Source of the DNA: Coniella vitis
Lineage: Eukaryota; Ascomycota; Sordariomycetes; Diaporthales; Schizoparmaceae
NCBI GenBank assembly: GCA_011317545.1
Contig: WUJK01000004.1
Location: 620,001-684,000 of the forward strand
Direction: 5' to 3'
DNA length: 64,000 nucleotides
Position numbers and translations under genes: made by a program. Of the stretch, positions 1-11,372 are shown one piece after another (the first letter of the stretch is position 1; each line of letters starts with the position of its first letter). Under the pieces are notes generated by a model that saw only the letters and a list, made by a program, of their open reading frames with translations, was not told the DNA's origin and did not search any database.

Positions 1-2578
1 CGTTGCTAAGTCGTCCTCAATGTCTTTGGTAGCAACATCTGTAGTCTGGAATCGAGGTTGGCATATGAAGATCAAGCAACTGAAGGCCATATGAGCATGA
101 GCCTGTGTCATGTCGATGGGACTCGCTTCATGGCTTCTCAAGAAGTCCCTGATCGAAAGGTGTACTAGATCAATGGAATCTTCGTTCGAATCACTAAAGC
201 GGATAATCGGGCCAAACAGCTCGCGAAGAATCTTGCCAAGCCGCTCCGCTCCATAAAGCGAAGGTCTATTGGTAGGGCCCTTCCCAGGCTGAATGGCCAG
301 CAGGCTGTCGATTTCGGCCACTCTCAACGACCGCCTGCTGACGGTGAGAATTTCCAGACAGCGGATGGCGAGTTCACGGCGAGGGGCGCCAGGACCACAT
401 AGGCGCGTGAAGATCTGCACATAGACGTTGTCTAGGCCAGTGGGTAGTGTTCGCAAGATCTCGGCAATATCACCGTAGTAAGAAGCACGGCTGAGCCTCT
501 CCACTACTAGCTTTGCCCAGAGGAATATGCCGTCCTAGAGTTGTCAGACTGATTAACACACAAAACGTCGTAGGGTGAACTGCAGCATGGGCAGGCAAAT
601 CTTACAGCTTGTTGTAGCAATAGACTCTTAATCTCATGGGCTTCCTGCTCGCTTTGCAAGAGAAGCTGGAACTTCTCGATGCTTTTATCGAGGTAGATGT
701 TCAAGTCCGGCCGCGTGTCCGCCGGAGCGATAGCTAAGGTCGTGTATTGGTGCAAAGCCTTATATATCGCGGCATCTTGTCTGCTAAAAACAAGAAGGTC
801 GAGGTTCAGAGTTGCCAAGTTGAGCAGCTTATTCAGGGTATTGATGAGTTCAAGAGCATCTGGGCACTCATCTAGACCATCTATAACGACTTTGACGTTA
901 TCGAATGGCTCTAGCACCTCACTAAGAAGAGTTATAATCCTCGTCATGGATTGGAGTTTCATCTCTCCGCTCGCTGCCATAGTAGCAAAAATATGCCCCA
1001 GGACTCCTGGCTTCTGCTCGAGGGCTTGAATGATAAATGACCTTAGGACAGCACTCATATCGGAGGTCATGAGATCCCTGAAGGAGCAGAAGAAATATAA
1101 AATGCAGGACCTGACGTCTGAACTTGGCCGCAGAGAAGTTTTGAGCGTGTTCAATATATGTCCGGCCAAGACCGTCTTGCCACACCTAGTCAGATAGGGA
1201 CAAGAAATGTTAGCACAGGAATTCACCTTATACAATAGAAATTGTGTGCAATTCTGTACGGCGCGGGTGGACTAACCCCAAGGCTCCATGGACCCAGACG
1301 GCAGCTCCAGAAGTACTCGCAATGAAATTGCGTATTGCGTCCTTTTCTAGGAACCATGACCCTGTGTCAGATAGGGTATGCATCCGGAGTGCTTCGTAAT
1401 GGGACTCGCAATTCGGTGCCTCGACCCAAGAAAGTACGCGTCCTCTCTGCTCAGCACGCAGCAGGGCGGCGTTGCTTGTAGAATCAAAATACTTATCGAC
1501 TCTGCCGGCGAAGTGGTCAAACTTTTCTCTGTATATACGGTTCTGGTCTTGCTCGGCCTTTGAAGTCTCGTAGAAAGCTAAGAGTGCGTCATGATCGGCT
1601 TCGTCTGCTTGTTCAGTGAGGCAGGCTATACAAGACTTGAGAGATTTCTCGAAACCGTGCCATAGGCCTAGGCATAAAGCCTTGATACCTGATATATTCA
1701 GTGTTACAATCACATTCGTCAGTCCACAGATTCTAGGTATATTGGGGGGGGGGGAGAATAATTATTGTCCTGGTTCTGTATTTACCTCTTCTGAGGAAGA
1801 ATCCGATAATTATAGCGCAAAGTTCGACAACGCACTCATATACTCGGAAATGAGCTGTTTTCACGCGATAGTCGCTCGAGAAGACAATCGCATATGTCTC
1901 TATCCTCAGAGGTTTCCTCACGGCTTCAGAAAGAGCGGTGGCAAGACGCTCAAAGGTCTCAACAAAATCAGTAGTAACCTGTCACCAGCTGTTAGCTAGC
2001 TGCTGGAGAAGCTCTTCAAACCTCCTGTCTCGGTGTTTGAAATATCGAATCACTTACTATGAGAAGTATCTTCACCGATCCCCATAGAGAACCCAAGACG
2101 GTTGGAGAGATCTGTGATAAGGTCTCCAGAGCAGACTGGAAATGTCTCAGGCCGTCGAAGAAGGGCTTGATAGAGCGAGCAATTCGAAATCTGACACCCC
2201 TCTCCTGCCGCACAGATAGATCCTCAGCAAAGTTAAAATGTCGTGCAGCGAGGATCCGTTTTTGAGGGTCTGTTTCAGTTCCCTCGTTAAGCGAATGCTA
2301 TGCTTCTCAAAGGCGCTTTTCTAACGCTGCTTGAAAGTATCTATTCACGATATAGACATTAATACATTGGAACAGCAAGCCCTTTGGAGCGTAAGCCTTA
2401 CCCGAACACTCTGTCTCGGGGATTTGCTTTCGATGTCAAGCTGGGGACCAGTGTAGCGGTGGTGGTTGGCTTTTCCTAGGGGTGGCGACGCGGGCTTGGG
2501 GATTCCACGTCGAGGGGGACGGACGGAGCTGGAACTCGCCACGGACTTTGGCATATTCGGTGGTATGGAACCCCTCAT
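1..2578 (-). CDS. NACHT-domain STAND protein, 3' end cut by window
   Basis: Predicted cytoplasmic signal-transducing NTPase of the fungal NACHT/STAND type, the family behind heterokaryon incompatibility and innate-type responses. My model has six exons: 2578-2402, 2297-2058, 1978-1786, 1688-1277, 1185-606 and 534 to the window edge, with in-phase GT-AG introns of 71-104 bp. The N-terminal region has the usual pre-NACHT helical domain (RIARSIKPFFDGL, then VLGSLWGSVKILL). The Walker A loop GALGCGKT is rebuilt across the 1186-1276 intron. Walker B is VVIDGLDECPD, followed by LLVFSRQD and, after the 535-605 intron, DGIFLWAKLVVERL. These give strong family support. The C-terminal repeats (ankyrin, WD or TPR) would lie beyond position 1, so the effector and sensor ends are unknown. 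The start ATG at 2578 is the first in frame but the first exon is the least certain. A poly-G/C run (about 1744-1755) lies in the third intron. Confidence 0.82.
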
Positions 2579-3385
2579 CTGTCCTACGTTGCCCGCCTCA
2601 AATACAATAGTCACGTGAATGACATAGGTACGGGATCAGCACCAAAGGTCTGCCATATCTCACGGTAAAGACCTCAAGTGGACCACCATTTTGCACGTCC
2701 ATCAGGGATCAGTGGTTTGACGAAGTCAGGGTCAATTTAAGCGTTCAGGAAACCGGGTCTAAGGGAGTCCCGACAGGCAAATTATCTAGCATTCGGATTC
2801 TAAGGCTGCATGATTATTACGGGCGGTTTCACAGTTACTTCATAACCCTCGGGGGTTCGAGCTGTCATGATATTGACGCGGATATTCATCATATGGGTGG
2901 TGGACCACCGTATTATCTTTGGTTGCCTGCATCATAAGACCGGCTGTGTATGCTCGTATACGAATATATCGAGTCATAGAGTTTGTTTTCGATGTCTATA
3001 TTATCAGGGAGAATGACGCTCATAGATTTATAGGTTTGATTGGTATATTATCTGTTTAGTGGCCTATTTTCTCTCACTGATGCTTGACAGTTTTGCTGCT
3101 AATGCCGAATCCTGTCGTTTGGACGCGTATTCTGGTACGTCAACGATTTTCTCGAGTCCAAAGTTCTATACATCGGGGTAGATTGTAAACCCGTAGACCA
3201 AAGAGCCCCAACATGGGGCCCAAGGTTAGCGGACTTGCCTTCATCCTAAATATAGTCTTGGATCGTTTGCCCTCTGCTCTGCTCTCGAACAAACGATTCG
3301 CTTCTAGGCAAAAGCTCGGACAGAAACGCGCACTGGCACAAGGGAGATCTTCGGAACACCATGCACACATTGATGTGGTCTTCCA
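2579..3385. other. intergenic, no gene seen
   Basis: Lies between the predicted start of the NACHT gene and the stop of the DUF6536 gene. Open frames at 3140-3395 on both strands are short, overlap each other and match no family I know. It should hold the NACHT promoter and the DUF6536 3' UTR. Confidence 0.5.
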
Positions 3386-5863
3386 TTATTTATAGACCGT
3401 TACAGTGTCTGGGACTCGAACCTGGTCCGATGGTGCTGTAGTAAAGGCGCAGTGTCCGTCGTGACCTTGGGCTTGAACCACCCCCCATCGCACAGGCAAT
3501 TTGTAGCCGTCTCTTCGGTCTCCTTCAGGACAGTGACACGCGGCGCTAATGGCGAGGCTATTCGTGGAAACCATCCTCATTATCCCATCGTATTTGCAAC
3601 ACAGACCAATTGTGACAATGGTGATGATAAGACAGCTGCCGACTAAAAGTGCTATTGTGATGAATGTTTTCTATTGTCAGCAAGACTCACAGACAGAAGA
3701 ATAAATGGACATATACTTTCAAAGAAATCGCGGAGAAAGATTTATACGAACCGATGATGATGGCAATGGGGCTGTAGCCACATGTCGAAAAAGAATTTGC
3801 TGGATCGATGGAGGCATCCCCGGGCCGTAAAGTAGTTATCCTTGCCAAGAACAAACTGGAAGAAATTAACCAGTGCATGAGTCCACTAGAGGCGTAAAGG
3901 GGCACACCGAAACGCAACGGCAACGAGATAAAATAGCTGCTCCTCTGTATACCAATAGGCTCCGAGACTCGGAGTGGCTTCCGTCTCTCTTCCTTGTACA
4001 TGCGGCTGAACTCCCGCTGCACAAGGAATGTACTGAGCATGGAATTGTAGAAGATGTACAGAATAGAGAGGATGAGTTGGGGGAGGTTCGAAAGGAGGAC
4101 ATTGGCAATGAGACCTGTTGGATCTTCACGGGGCAAGCCAATCGTCAGATATGTGTATGCCCGGAGTTGTCCGAAGCCCATTGACCAGAAGTATGAGATG
4201 GTAGTCGGAATGCTTCGGTGCCGGAGTGAAACCATCGAAAGAAAGAGAAGCACGATTACTAATATAATAACAGCAGAGAAGCTGATGGTTGAAGACTGGT
4301 CAGCTCGGTCACGATGAATGCACAGGCTTTGGTTCGTGGTTAGGCTCACGTGGAGATCAGCATCACCCACCGATGTGGACTGGCTGACTGACCCCATCTC
4401 CAGCGCTTTTCAACCCAGCGCCGTCCCTCCGTGGGAAGTTCGAGTTGAGACTTCCTAAGCCTATTACGCCAAGTCCGGCTGGTAATGAAATCATACTTTG
4501 TGGCCATGCACAAACCCTTTGTCTTGTCATCTGGGTCCTTCATAAAGGAAGCAATCGCGTCCCCAAGTGTGAACAAGACATCCTCGTTCCGATTCTGCCA
4601 TTTTCTCAAGCCCCAAATAATGAATATTGTTGTTGCTTTAGCCAAGTTGAAGGCACACACAATGTACATGATCCACGGAGAGTATTCAAACCGGCATACC
4701 TTGGTGTCCAGAGCGGGCTTTTGCACCAGGCAGTAGTCGACCTCATAGCGTGGAAGTCCCAGGAGCCATGTGTTGACAGGCTTGGGCGGTGACTGGAGGA
4801 CGAATTCGGCTGTTCCATTCTCGAGAGCCCACATATTCTTGGCCCAGTTATCCGATCGTGGCATTATTCCGACGTACAAGAGGAGGCTATCATTTGGTGG
4901 TTCCTGGATGGATTGGTTCTTGACGAGCACAACAACATTCCCCTGAGGCGCAAAGTAGTCATCGTATAGATCAAAGCACCAGGATACATTGAGTTGAGTA
5001 TACTCGTCCCTGGTTGCGTTCATCTGCATCTCAAGGATGATTTCTGTATAATTCGCTGGAAAGTTGACTCGTGTATCGTTGCCCCACGCCGGGTCATTGC
5101 CCCGTCTGATCTCGGCTTGGTGCAAGTCCCAGCTGCTGCCGTTGAGAAACGAGTTCTTGACCACTGCTACAGTGTACTCAAACGACGTCAGTGATTGGAA
5201 AACGGCTGAGTTGTACAGTAAGTGCATGGGCAACGAGGTAATCGCTAGGATGGACCATGACAATATCCGCCAACGGCCAATGTATCTCAAGTTGCGCAGG
5301 CTAGGCACGCCAATGTCAACCCACGTGTCGTTGTCGTGAGCTTTGTTGACATTGTCTCTTGTAGGTGCTCCTTGTAATTGCATGCAATAATTCGACGCGG
5401 AGAGCATGCCGGTGGACAGGATGTTTATGAGGAGATGAATCCACAAATTCAGCCTGGCGACGGTGGTGCAGTTGCCTTCGTAGATGAGCCCGACTCCGTC
5501 CTTACTGCTGAAGCGCAAAACTGCGAGGATGGTCAGGACGACGTTGGTGGTGAAAATGGTGCATATCAATGATATCTGGAGGAGGAGCGCACGACTGCGC
5601 CTGGACATCCAAATTCGCCATGATTTCGACTCCTCGTCTTCTTTGACTTGTGGAAACCATTGGGCAAGGCTTGCTATTTGTGCAAAGTCCCAAGCTTCAA
5701 AGTCTTCTCCGGTCTGTAGAGGCGCGTGGCTGCTTTCAGTAGATATCCCGTCTGCCAGCGAGGACTCCTCGTTGTCGGCTTGCTGGGATGCGGGGGGTGA
5801 GCTGTCAACAGCATATTCCAAGGGACCTGGTGGGCCAGGAACATGGCGCAGTTCGATAGACAT
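3386..5863 (-). CDS. DUF6536 fungal polytopic membrane protein
   Basis: Integral membrane protein of the fungal DUF6536 family, function unknown. Three exons, 5863-4367, 4295-3752 and 3651-3386, splice in phase (introns 71 and 100 bp) to 2307 nt, or 768 residues. The N-terminal half holds the family signature in order: a cytoplasmic tail, a first TM (LLLQISLICTIFTTNVVLTI), then LIYEGNCTTV, LLINILSTGMLSASNYCMQ, a QGAPTR motif and WVDIGVPSLRNL. A large N-glycosylation-rich loop follows. The C-terminal half has FWSMGFG, LLSNLPQLILSILYIFYNSM, LRVSEPIGIQRSSYFISLP, GLMHWLISSSLF, SPIAIII and AISAACHCPEGD. The start is the first ATG (5863, A at -3); the frame is open further upstream only through non-ATG codons. 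No lesion seen. The substrate is unknown. Confidence 0.85.
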
Positions 5864-8800
5864 CGTAGGGCATATTGCTTCGCCCAAGTCAACACTCGCC
5901 TCCGCACGGAAAAGGAGACTATGAGAGAGAGACGCGTAGACAAATGGCACACAATGAGCAAAAACCCTTGCCTAAAGCATTTCAGACCCTTTGTCTGGCC
6001 AAGTGACTTGAGGTCTTTGAGTAGTGCAAAGGTATTTTGAAGGGTGGGCGGGAATGAGCTTTAAACATGAGGGTGCAGGGCACAATCGGGGGTGAGAAGC
6101 AATGCCGAGGAATAGATATATTCCAGTTGGCTATAAGGTGGTCAGCACCTGGTGTTCCACAACGGCTTCTTTCTCCTGAAGCGGAAACATGGCGCTAGAC
6201 GTATATTTCAGCAGCAGGCTGTGGGTGGTACCCGAGTGGTCAGCAAGTGGTGTCATCCAACCAACAGTTCTTGGTTGAGCGGCAAGTTGGTTGATTGGTG
6301 GTATGGCCGTTATCTCCCTGGAGTTTGGGTAAGCGCAGATTCAATGCCTGGTCAATGTTCGGATGAGTTGTTCTTGCAATGGCTCTCGATGGGGAGAATG
6401 TATTGTCGGGTCCTTTTGCATTAATTCATGCTCTGACTACTTTTTCTGCTCTTGATTCTCGGCAAGCTACTTCTGGTTCTCGTATCTTCGAGACCTAGAT
6501 TACCGCAATCAGCGCAGGGCCACATAGTGTCAGAATTCTGGTCGCAAAGCATGTGGCGTTGCCCGCCGTCATGGGCTGCGCAGTGCTCCCCACCTCTTGG
6601 ACTCTTTTTGAGAAAGGATGCTTCTGTATGGGGCGCACCCATGGACAGCTCCCGTCATAAGTACGAACTCCTCGAACTGTTCTGCAACATGTCTACGTGA
6701 TTGTACTGAATGAAATGTCATATGCCGGCGCACTATCCAGCCACAGACTCTTATTCACTTGCTGGTGGTGGGCCTTCTTGTTAAGGATGCAAGAGCGACT
6801 TCCAGAAAGGACGCTAACCCAAACGTCGCTCCCAACAGGCCCTGACTAATATGGCAACTCGTAAAAGTGGGCCGCCAGAGAGTGTGAGGCCTGCTTCAAC
6901 GTAAGATCGCGACAGCCTCAACCCTTTCATACCGCCGCCGAACTCAAGCCGCAGCTTTTTCAATTTTATTAGTTCTACACCCATGCCAAGCCGCGGCTTG
7001 AGACCCGGCCAGAGAGCATCAAGCAAAGCTACAAGCCAAGCTTAAAATTCTATTGATACTTAGTATAATGAAAATCGTAAGCGAGTTTGAATTCCCATCC
7101 ATGCTTCTTTTCCCAGGGCACCCCTCAGGCCTGCAGCCTGCCAAACCCCACGGGCTAGTCCGCTCGGGGCTTATCGTACCCTTATCACCTCTGCAAACGC
7201 TCCAACTGGGTCCAGTGACGTTGTTATACGTTTAAACCGACCTCATTGAAGAGAATTAGACAACATAGTAGTAAAGCTGTGTAATATTCAAGTACTCTAT
7301 TCTGCTTCTGTTTGTTTGAACACGAGTACATAGTATTGCCAGTTTCTCTCCCTGACAGTCCACCGAATATATCATTACTCCTCCCGTCCGAAAAAGAGTT
7401 GTCATTGCACATGAAACTTCTCCTACCGCGCTCCCCTCTACAAAAGAACACGAAGACTGAAAAGACAGCCTATTTGATCCCCTCCCCCCTCCTACACCAC
7501 TCATAACCAGGAAAAGCAACGGCAGTCCAGTCTAGTTGCTGTTACTTTGTTTTTGTTCGTTTTGTCATTGTTGAGAGTGTGTATCCAACGATAAGATTTT
7601 CCCATGTGTGCATCATAGGGATGCAACGACAGCCCAATCGTTTGCTTGTGGACGATTTGGGGAGGCTGTCGATTGATGGCACAACGCACAGATGAGGTTG
7701 AAGTAGAACGAGCCTCAAAGCTGGGTGGGTCCTTGAGAGACATCGGCAATGGTTAGCGCAGGTACACAGTCTGTGGTTTGCACGACTGGACATGAGAGGA
7801 GACAACGTACTGCGACTGAAGGGTGATATGCCCATTGACATTTTGTGTCAAGGTTCAACCTAGCGCTGCGCTGTCTTCTTCTGTGGAGGCTCCAAATCAC
7901 TCTTCTAGCACCTGAGACCGCTGGAAGGCAAGCGCTCATGACCAGACTTGTTCTGTGCAGCGCTAATCCGGGTTGCGTCCTGGTGCACTCTGCCCACTCC
8001 AAACGACTGTGCAAGTCTGACGGCGAGGAGAGAAATGAACAGGTTGAGGGGCGACTCCTTAGGTTCATTTCGTCGTGGATCTTTCAGCTAGACTCTAAGA
8101 ACAATGTTGGCTGTATCACAGCGATGATACCATGGATGGCGTTTTTTGTACTTGTACATTGTGGGCAAAGATGGGTTCAAGTGCTGTTCCAAACCAGGTG
8201 CGACGATTGTTGATGATATTGATAGATCCAAATTGTAAATGAAGCTGTTTAATGGTCAGCATGATTGCTAGTACTGCGTGAGTCATAGAGCTGGTGGATG
8301 GTGGTGCAAATCCAGGATGCTTTGGAAGCTAGCAACGAGCACAGATGGCTTTTGAGTGCGACTATGGAAGATCTTGTGTTGAACAACTCGTACCTAAGCC
8401 GTCGTTCAGCCCTCTGAAACGACGCCCATTTAAATGAGCTCCGACTATGCCGTCGGCTCGGCTGGGCCATGGTAATGGAACTCGGTGAGGATTATAAAGA
8501 AGTCTTGCGGCGCTTTGTAGGTGATGTTTCGGGACTTCGGAAGCAAGCATCATGAGTCTTGTATTCTGATTGGGAAAGAGAAGGTCCAATAACTTGGACC
8601 CAGCGCCGCGCATAGACCTTCAGAGCTTGGCCTTGGTAGCCTGGGTCTAGACTGTGGGTAGGGAGAGTCCATTGATCTGTGCTTGTTCGCGCCACGAAGC
8701 GCGGTGGTCCGGTTATCCCATTGAGTGTTTGTTCGTTCTAATTCGTCAGGCCCATACGGTCGGGGGTGCCTGGGATTGTCAATGGCGCCGCACAGGATGA

Positions 8801-9768
8801 GCTCAGTCGACGCGAGGTGATGACGAGTAACTGCAGTGTATACGGCCTTGAAAGGTCGTTAGGACTACTTCAAATGGGAAACAGGTTGAGGAATGATGGA
8901 GGAATGGAAGAGGCACGAATGATCAACAAGAAGATGTTGAAGGAAAAGTGTTAACTTACATTCCCGACGGGGCCGGTAAATATATTGGTAATGTTATTTG
9001 CCAAAAACTCGCTATCCATTGCAAATGGTGTCGCTGATATTCGCTATCGGTGGAGATGCTGTGGAAAAAGCAGAAGGCGACGACCGCTTCAGCACGAGCA
9101 CAAAAGAAGTACTCCTCCTGTGTAGTACACACGACTGCTTCGTGTTTGTGGCAGTGTAGTTGGTCGGAGATGAGGAGAAGAGAAGAGACAAGCTGCGCGT
9201 TGAGCATCCCGCGAATCTGAGAGGCATGCGAGGAGCGGGTTCAAATTATCCAAATCTGGAAAGCAAAAACAAAACATTATCTACGCATGCAATGTTGCGT
9301 GCTCGTACAAGCTGCTCCTGCCAGCCAAAGCCCCACTTTCGAAGCTTGGTCATTACGCAGGTATTGTCAGCCTCATAGCTGAATTTTTCATAGCACTTGC
9401 TCTTTTTACGATACAAACAATCAGAGAAGTCGCTCAACGTGTGGCGTTCCTGCCAAGGCCCAATACAGTGCAAAGTTAGCAACTTGCTGTTGAACGCTAT
9501 CTAAGATTAGATATTTTGCGCGGTTGTTGAGTGCATAAGTATACAACAGCAGAATTGAGAGTGGATATGGCATCGAAAATCTGCAATATTCTCGACTAGT
9601 CTCGATTGATATCGCTAAACCTACGTTCAGTAGCGCTCGCTTGAATGCTTTAAGAAAACGGTATCCGAGATATTGGAAAGCATTCAAGGCCAAGACGCTT
9701 GACTCTTTCCACCCACGTATGAATTCGACAACCTGAGCATGTCCACCAAACAATGTAAACCTTACGCC
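5864..9768. other. 3.9-kb stretch without a supportable gene
   Basis: Only short overlapping frames on both strands (for example 7715-8068 minus, 7845-8213 plus), with no family motif and no consistent splicing. Composition is ordinary, so this is not RIP-degraded. A GC-richer patch at about 6815-7035 reads like a decayed unrelated insertion but I cannot name it. A 110-codon minus frame at 9421-9753 abuts the 3' end of the next gene and is probably its 3' UTR. Confidence 0.4.
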
Positions 9769-10716
9769 TTAGCTTGTCCATCTTTCGTAAGCCAAACGAC
9801 ATATGATATATAACAGCACCACCATGGGAAACATTGTGGGAATGGCCACCAGGAGATTCTTCCAAGGAGCAGGGTTCGTTTCTAAAAAGTCCCTGAGGGC
9901 TCGAGAGAATGCCTCGTTCCGCTCCCGTCTGCGCCTGAGCCTTTCAGCACAGTTCGACGCACAGAACGGGCAACACTCACAGAAGCGTTCGTTACACCCA
10001 AGAGACCAACACTCTGTGTTGAAAGAGTTTTTATCGCTGATACCCCTGTGGGAGCTGCGTCTGTAGGTGTTGCAGCCATGGGCGTTCCAGCCATGGGCGT
10101 TGCAGCCGTGGGCGTTGCAACCGTGGGCATTACAGCCGTGGGAGTCACAGCCGTGAGATTCACAGCCGTGGGCGATACCATCGTGGATGTTGTTGTGTTC
10201 ATGGAAGCTGCGCCTGTAAGAGTCACGGTTGCGGGCACCCCAAGAAGCTACCGGCGATCTCTGACGACGAGGTACAGGCTTCTCCTCGACAACGACAGGA
10301 GCTGCTTCCGCAACTGCAGCTACCGCAGTTTCTCTTTTGACGAGGGATTGAGGCGTTGTATTTTGAGCAGGAGCGGGTCTTGGCGTTGGTGCTGCCGCCG
10401 ATGTTGTTGTGGTAGGTGCAGGGCGGACATGAACGGCCCCTGCCCCGTTTGAGGTGGTGCCAGTGGCTGTCGCCGCCGGATTAGTGGTAGGGTCTCGTGG
10501 GCTTGCCCAGAACCAACCGCCACTCAGGGAAGAGCCCGAGGTCGCTGGTGTATTGTTGCGGTCTCGACCCAAGCGGGTACAGGAGGTGCAGCGCCGAGAG
10601 TCGTGAGTGCAGTTTTTGCAGCGGTCACTTGCTTCTTGCAGGTTATTGTTGTGGAAGCTGCATTTGCAGCAAAGCCAGCCGCGGGTCCTGAGGAAGGATA
10701 GTTCTTGACTGGCCAT
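9769..10716 (-). CDS. zinc-finger / His-Gly-Cys-repeat membrane-anchored protein
   Basis: Single-exon gene, 315 residues, not recognised as a named family. It starts at an ATG in good context (CC before ATGGCC). Residues about 13-45 hold W-x-C-x2-C...C-x2-C followed by CTSC, like the RanBP2-type zinc fingers common in ascomycete proteins of unknown function. A Pro/Ala/Thr-rich low-complexity linker follows (about 55-150). Residues about 180-216 are a tandem run of five-residue units of the form x-x-H-G-C, which could bind metal. A Cys-rich stretch (CNERFCECCPFCASNC) and an Arg-rich patch come next. The tail holds one hydrophobic helix (LLVAIPTMFPMVVLLYIICRL) near the C terminus, suggesting tail anchoring. 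Zinc binding and location are inferences. Confidence 0.7.
   Translation of the reverse strand: MASQELSFLRTRGWLCCKCSFHNNNLQEASDRCKNCTHDSRRCTSCTRLGRDRNNTPATSGSSLSGGWFWASPRDPTTNPAATATGTTSNGAGAVHVRPAPTTTTSAAAPTPRPAPAQNTTPQSLVKRETAVAAVAEAAPVVVEEKPVPRRQRSPVASWGARNRDSYRRSFHEHNNIHDGIAHGCESHGCDSHGCNAHGCNAHGCNAHGWNAHGCNTYRRSSHRGISDKNSFNTECWSLGCNERFCECCPFCASNCAERLRRRRERNEAFSRALRDFLETNPAPWKNLLVAIPTMFPMVVLLYIICRLAYERWTS
10068..10177 (-). repeat. 15-bp in-frame tandem repeat coding xxHGC units
   Basis: About seven copies of a 15-bp unit (plus-strand form close to GTTGCAGCCATGGGC) lie end to end in the gene at 9769-10716. Each encodes Asn/Ser/Asp-Ala/Ser-His-Gly-Cys. One copy has Trp in place of Cys. Copies differ by a few bases, so copy number may vary between strains by slippage. 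Confidence 0.85.
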
Positions 10717-11372
10717 GGTTCAAGGTGGCTTGGTGAAAGGGGGTTGTGGTCGATGTAGAAGAAGGCTTGAGATGTGAAACGGCGATACTGTCAACGATTT
10801 TGACTGGGTTGCAGCATAACAGCGTTGACAAGAAGGTGGATGATGTTGAAATCTTTTCCTTCTGTCACTCGTCTGGCTGCCTCATGCTTTATATATCCGT
10901 AAAAGTTATTTTCCTGTCTACACTTGTACTTTTCCGATCCTAAATCCCGCTCCTTAGTGTAACTACTTGGAATATTTCCACAACCGGCATTTATAGCTGC
11001 GGCAATGAATACAACAACCTCGAAAATACATATCGTTCTAGCCCGTCCCGGTACAAGATCTCGTAAAGGAGACCCGCTACGTGTAGCCACCGCTGGGTAA
11101 CATACGTCTGAGGCGGCAGGACTGGAGCTCAGCCCTTGCAAGTGAATATTATACTGCAGACCCTCGCAAAGAAGACGGCTGAGCTTCCTGCCTCTATATG
11201 TAGCCACAATAAATTCGATTCGGCTGTTCAGTGTACCAACAGCATTGACAGCGCCGATCGCGTTGATTATAGAAATACCACGAGTGCGGTCCGTATCTGG
11301 ACCGCCGCATTGTCGACTACCTAGGAGCCTGGGCCTAGCATGGCGACCCTTTGTCCATTCGATTCGCCGTCT
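10717..11372. other. intergenic, promoter region of the 9769-10716 gene
   Basis: Between two minus-strand genes. The 139-codon minus frame (10791-11207) has no recognisable domain and I do not call it. Nothing else supported. Confidence 0.4.

Noticed and set aside
3405..3480. tRNA-like B-box sequences (GGTTCGAGTCC and GGTTCAAGCCC on the minus strand)
   Set aside because: They lie in the last coding exon of the DUF6536 gene (DQVRVPDTV and WGVVQAQGH), and no cloverleaf can be folded around them.
4445..5924. Several plus-strand frames of 60-146 codons
   Set aside because: Shadows of the DUF6536 coding exons on the other strand.
7715..8213. Overlapping 117- and 122-codon frames on opposite strands
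   Set aside because: Neither shows a domain, plausible composition or introns; they mirror each other.
9421..9753. 110-codon minus-strand ORF
   Set aside because: Immediately 3' of the zinc-finger gene, no recognisable motif, probably 3' UTR.
10791..11207. 138-codon minus-strand ORF
   Set aside because: No domain; lies in the promoter region of the zinc-finger gene and has no supporting splice structure.
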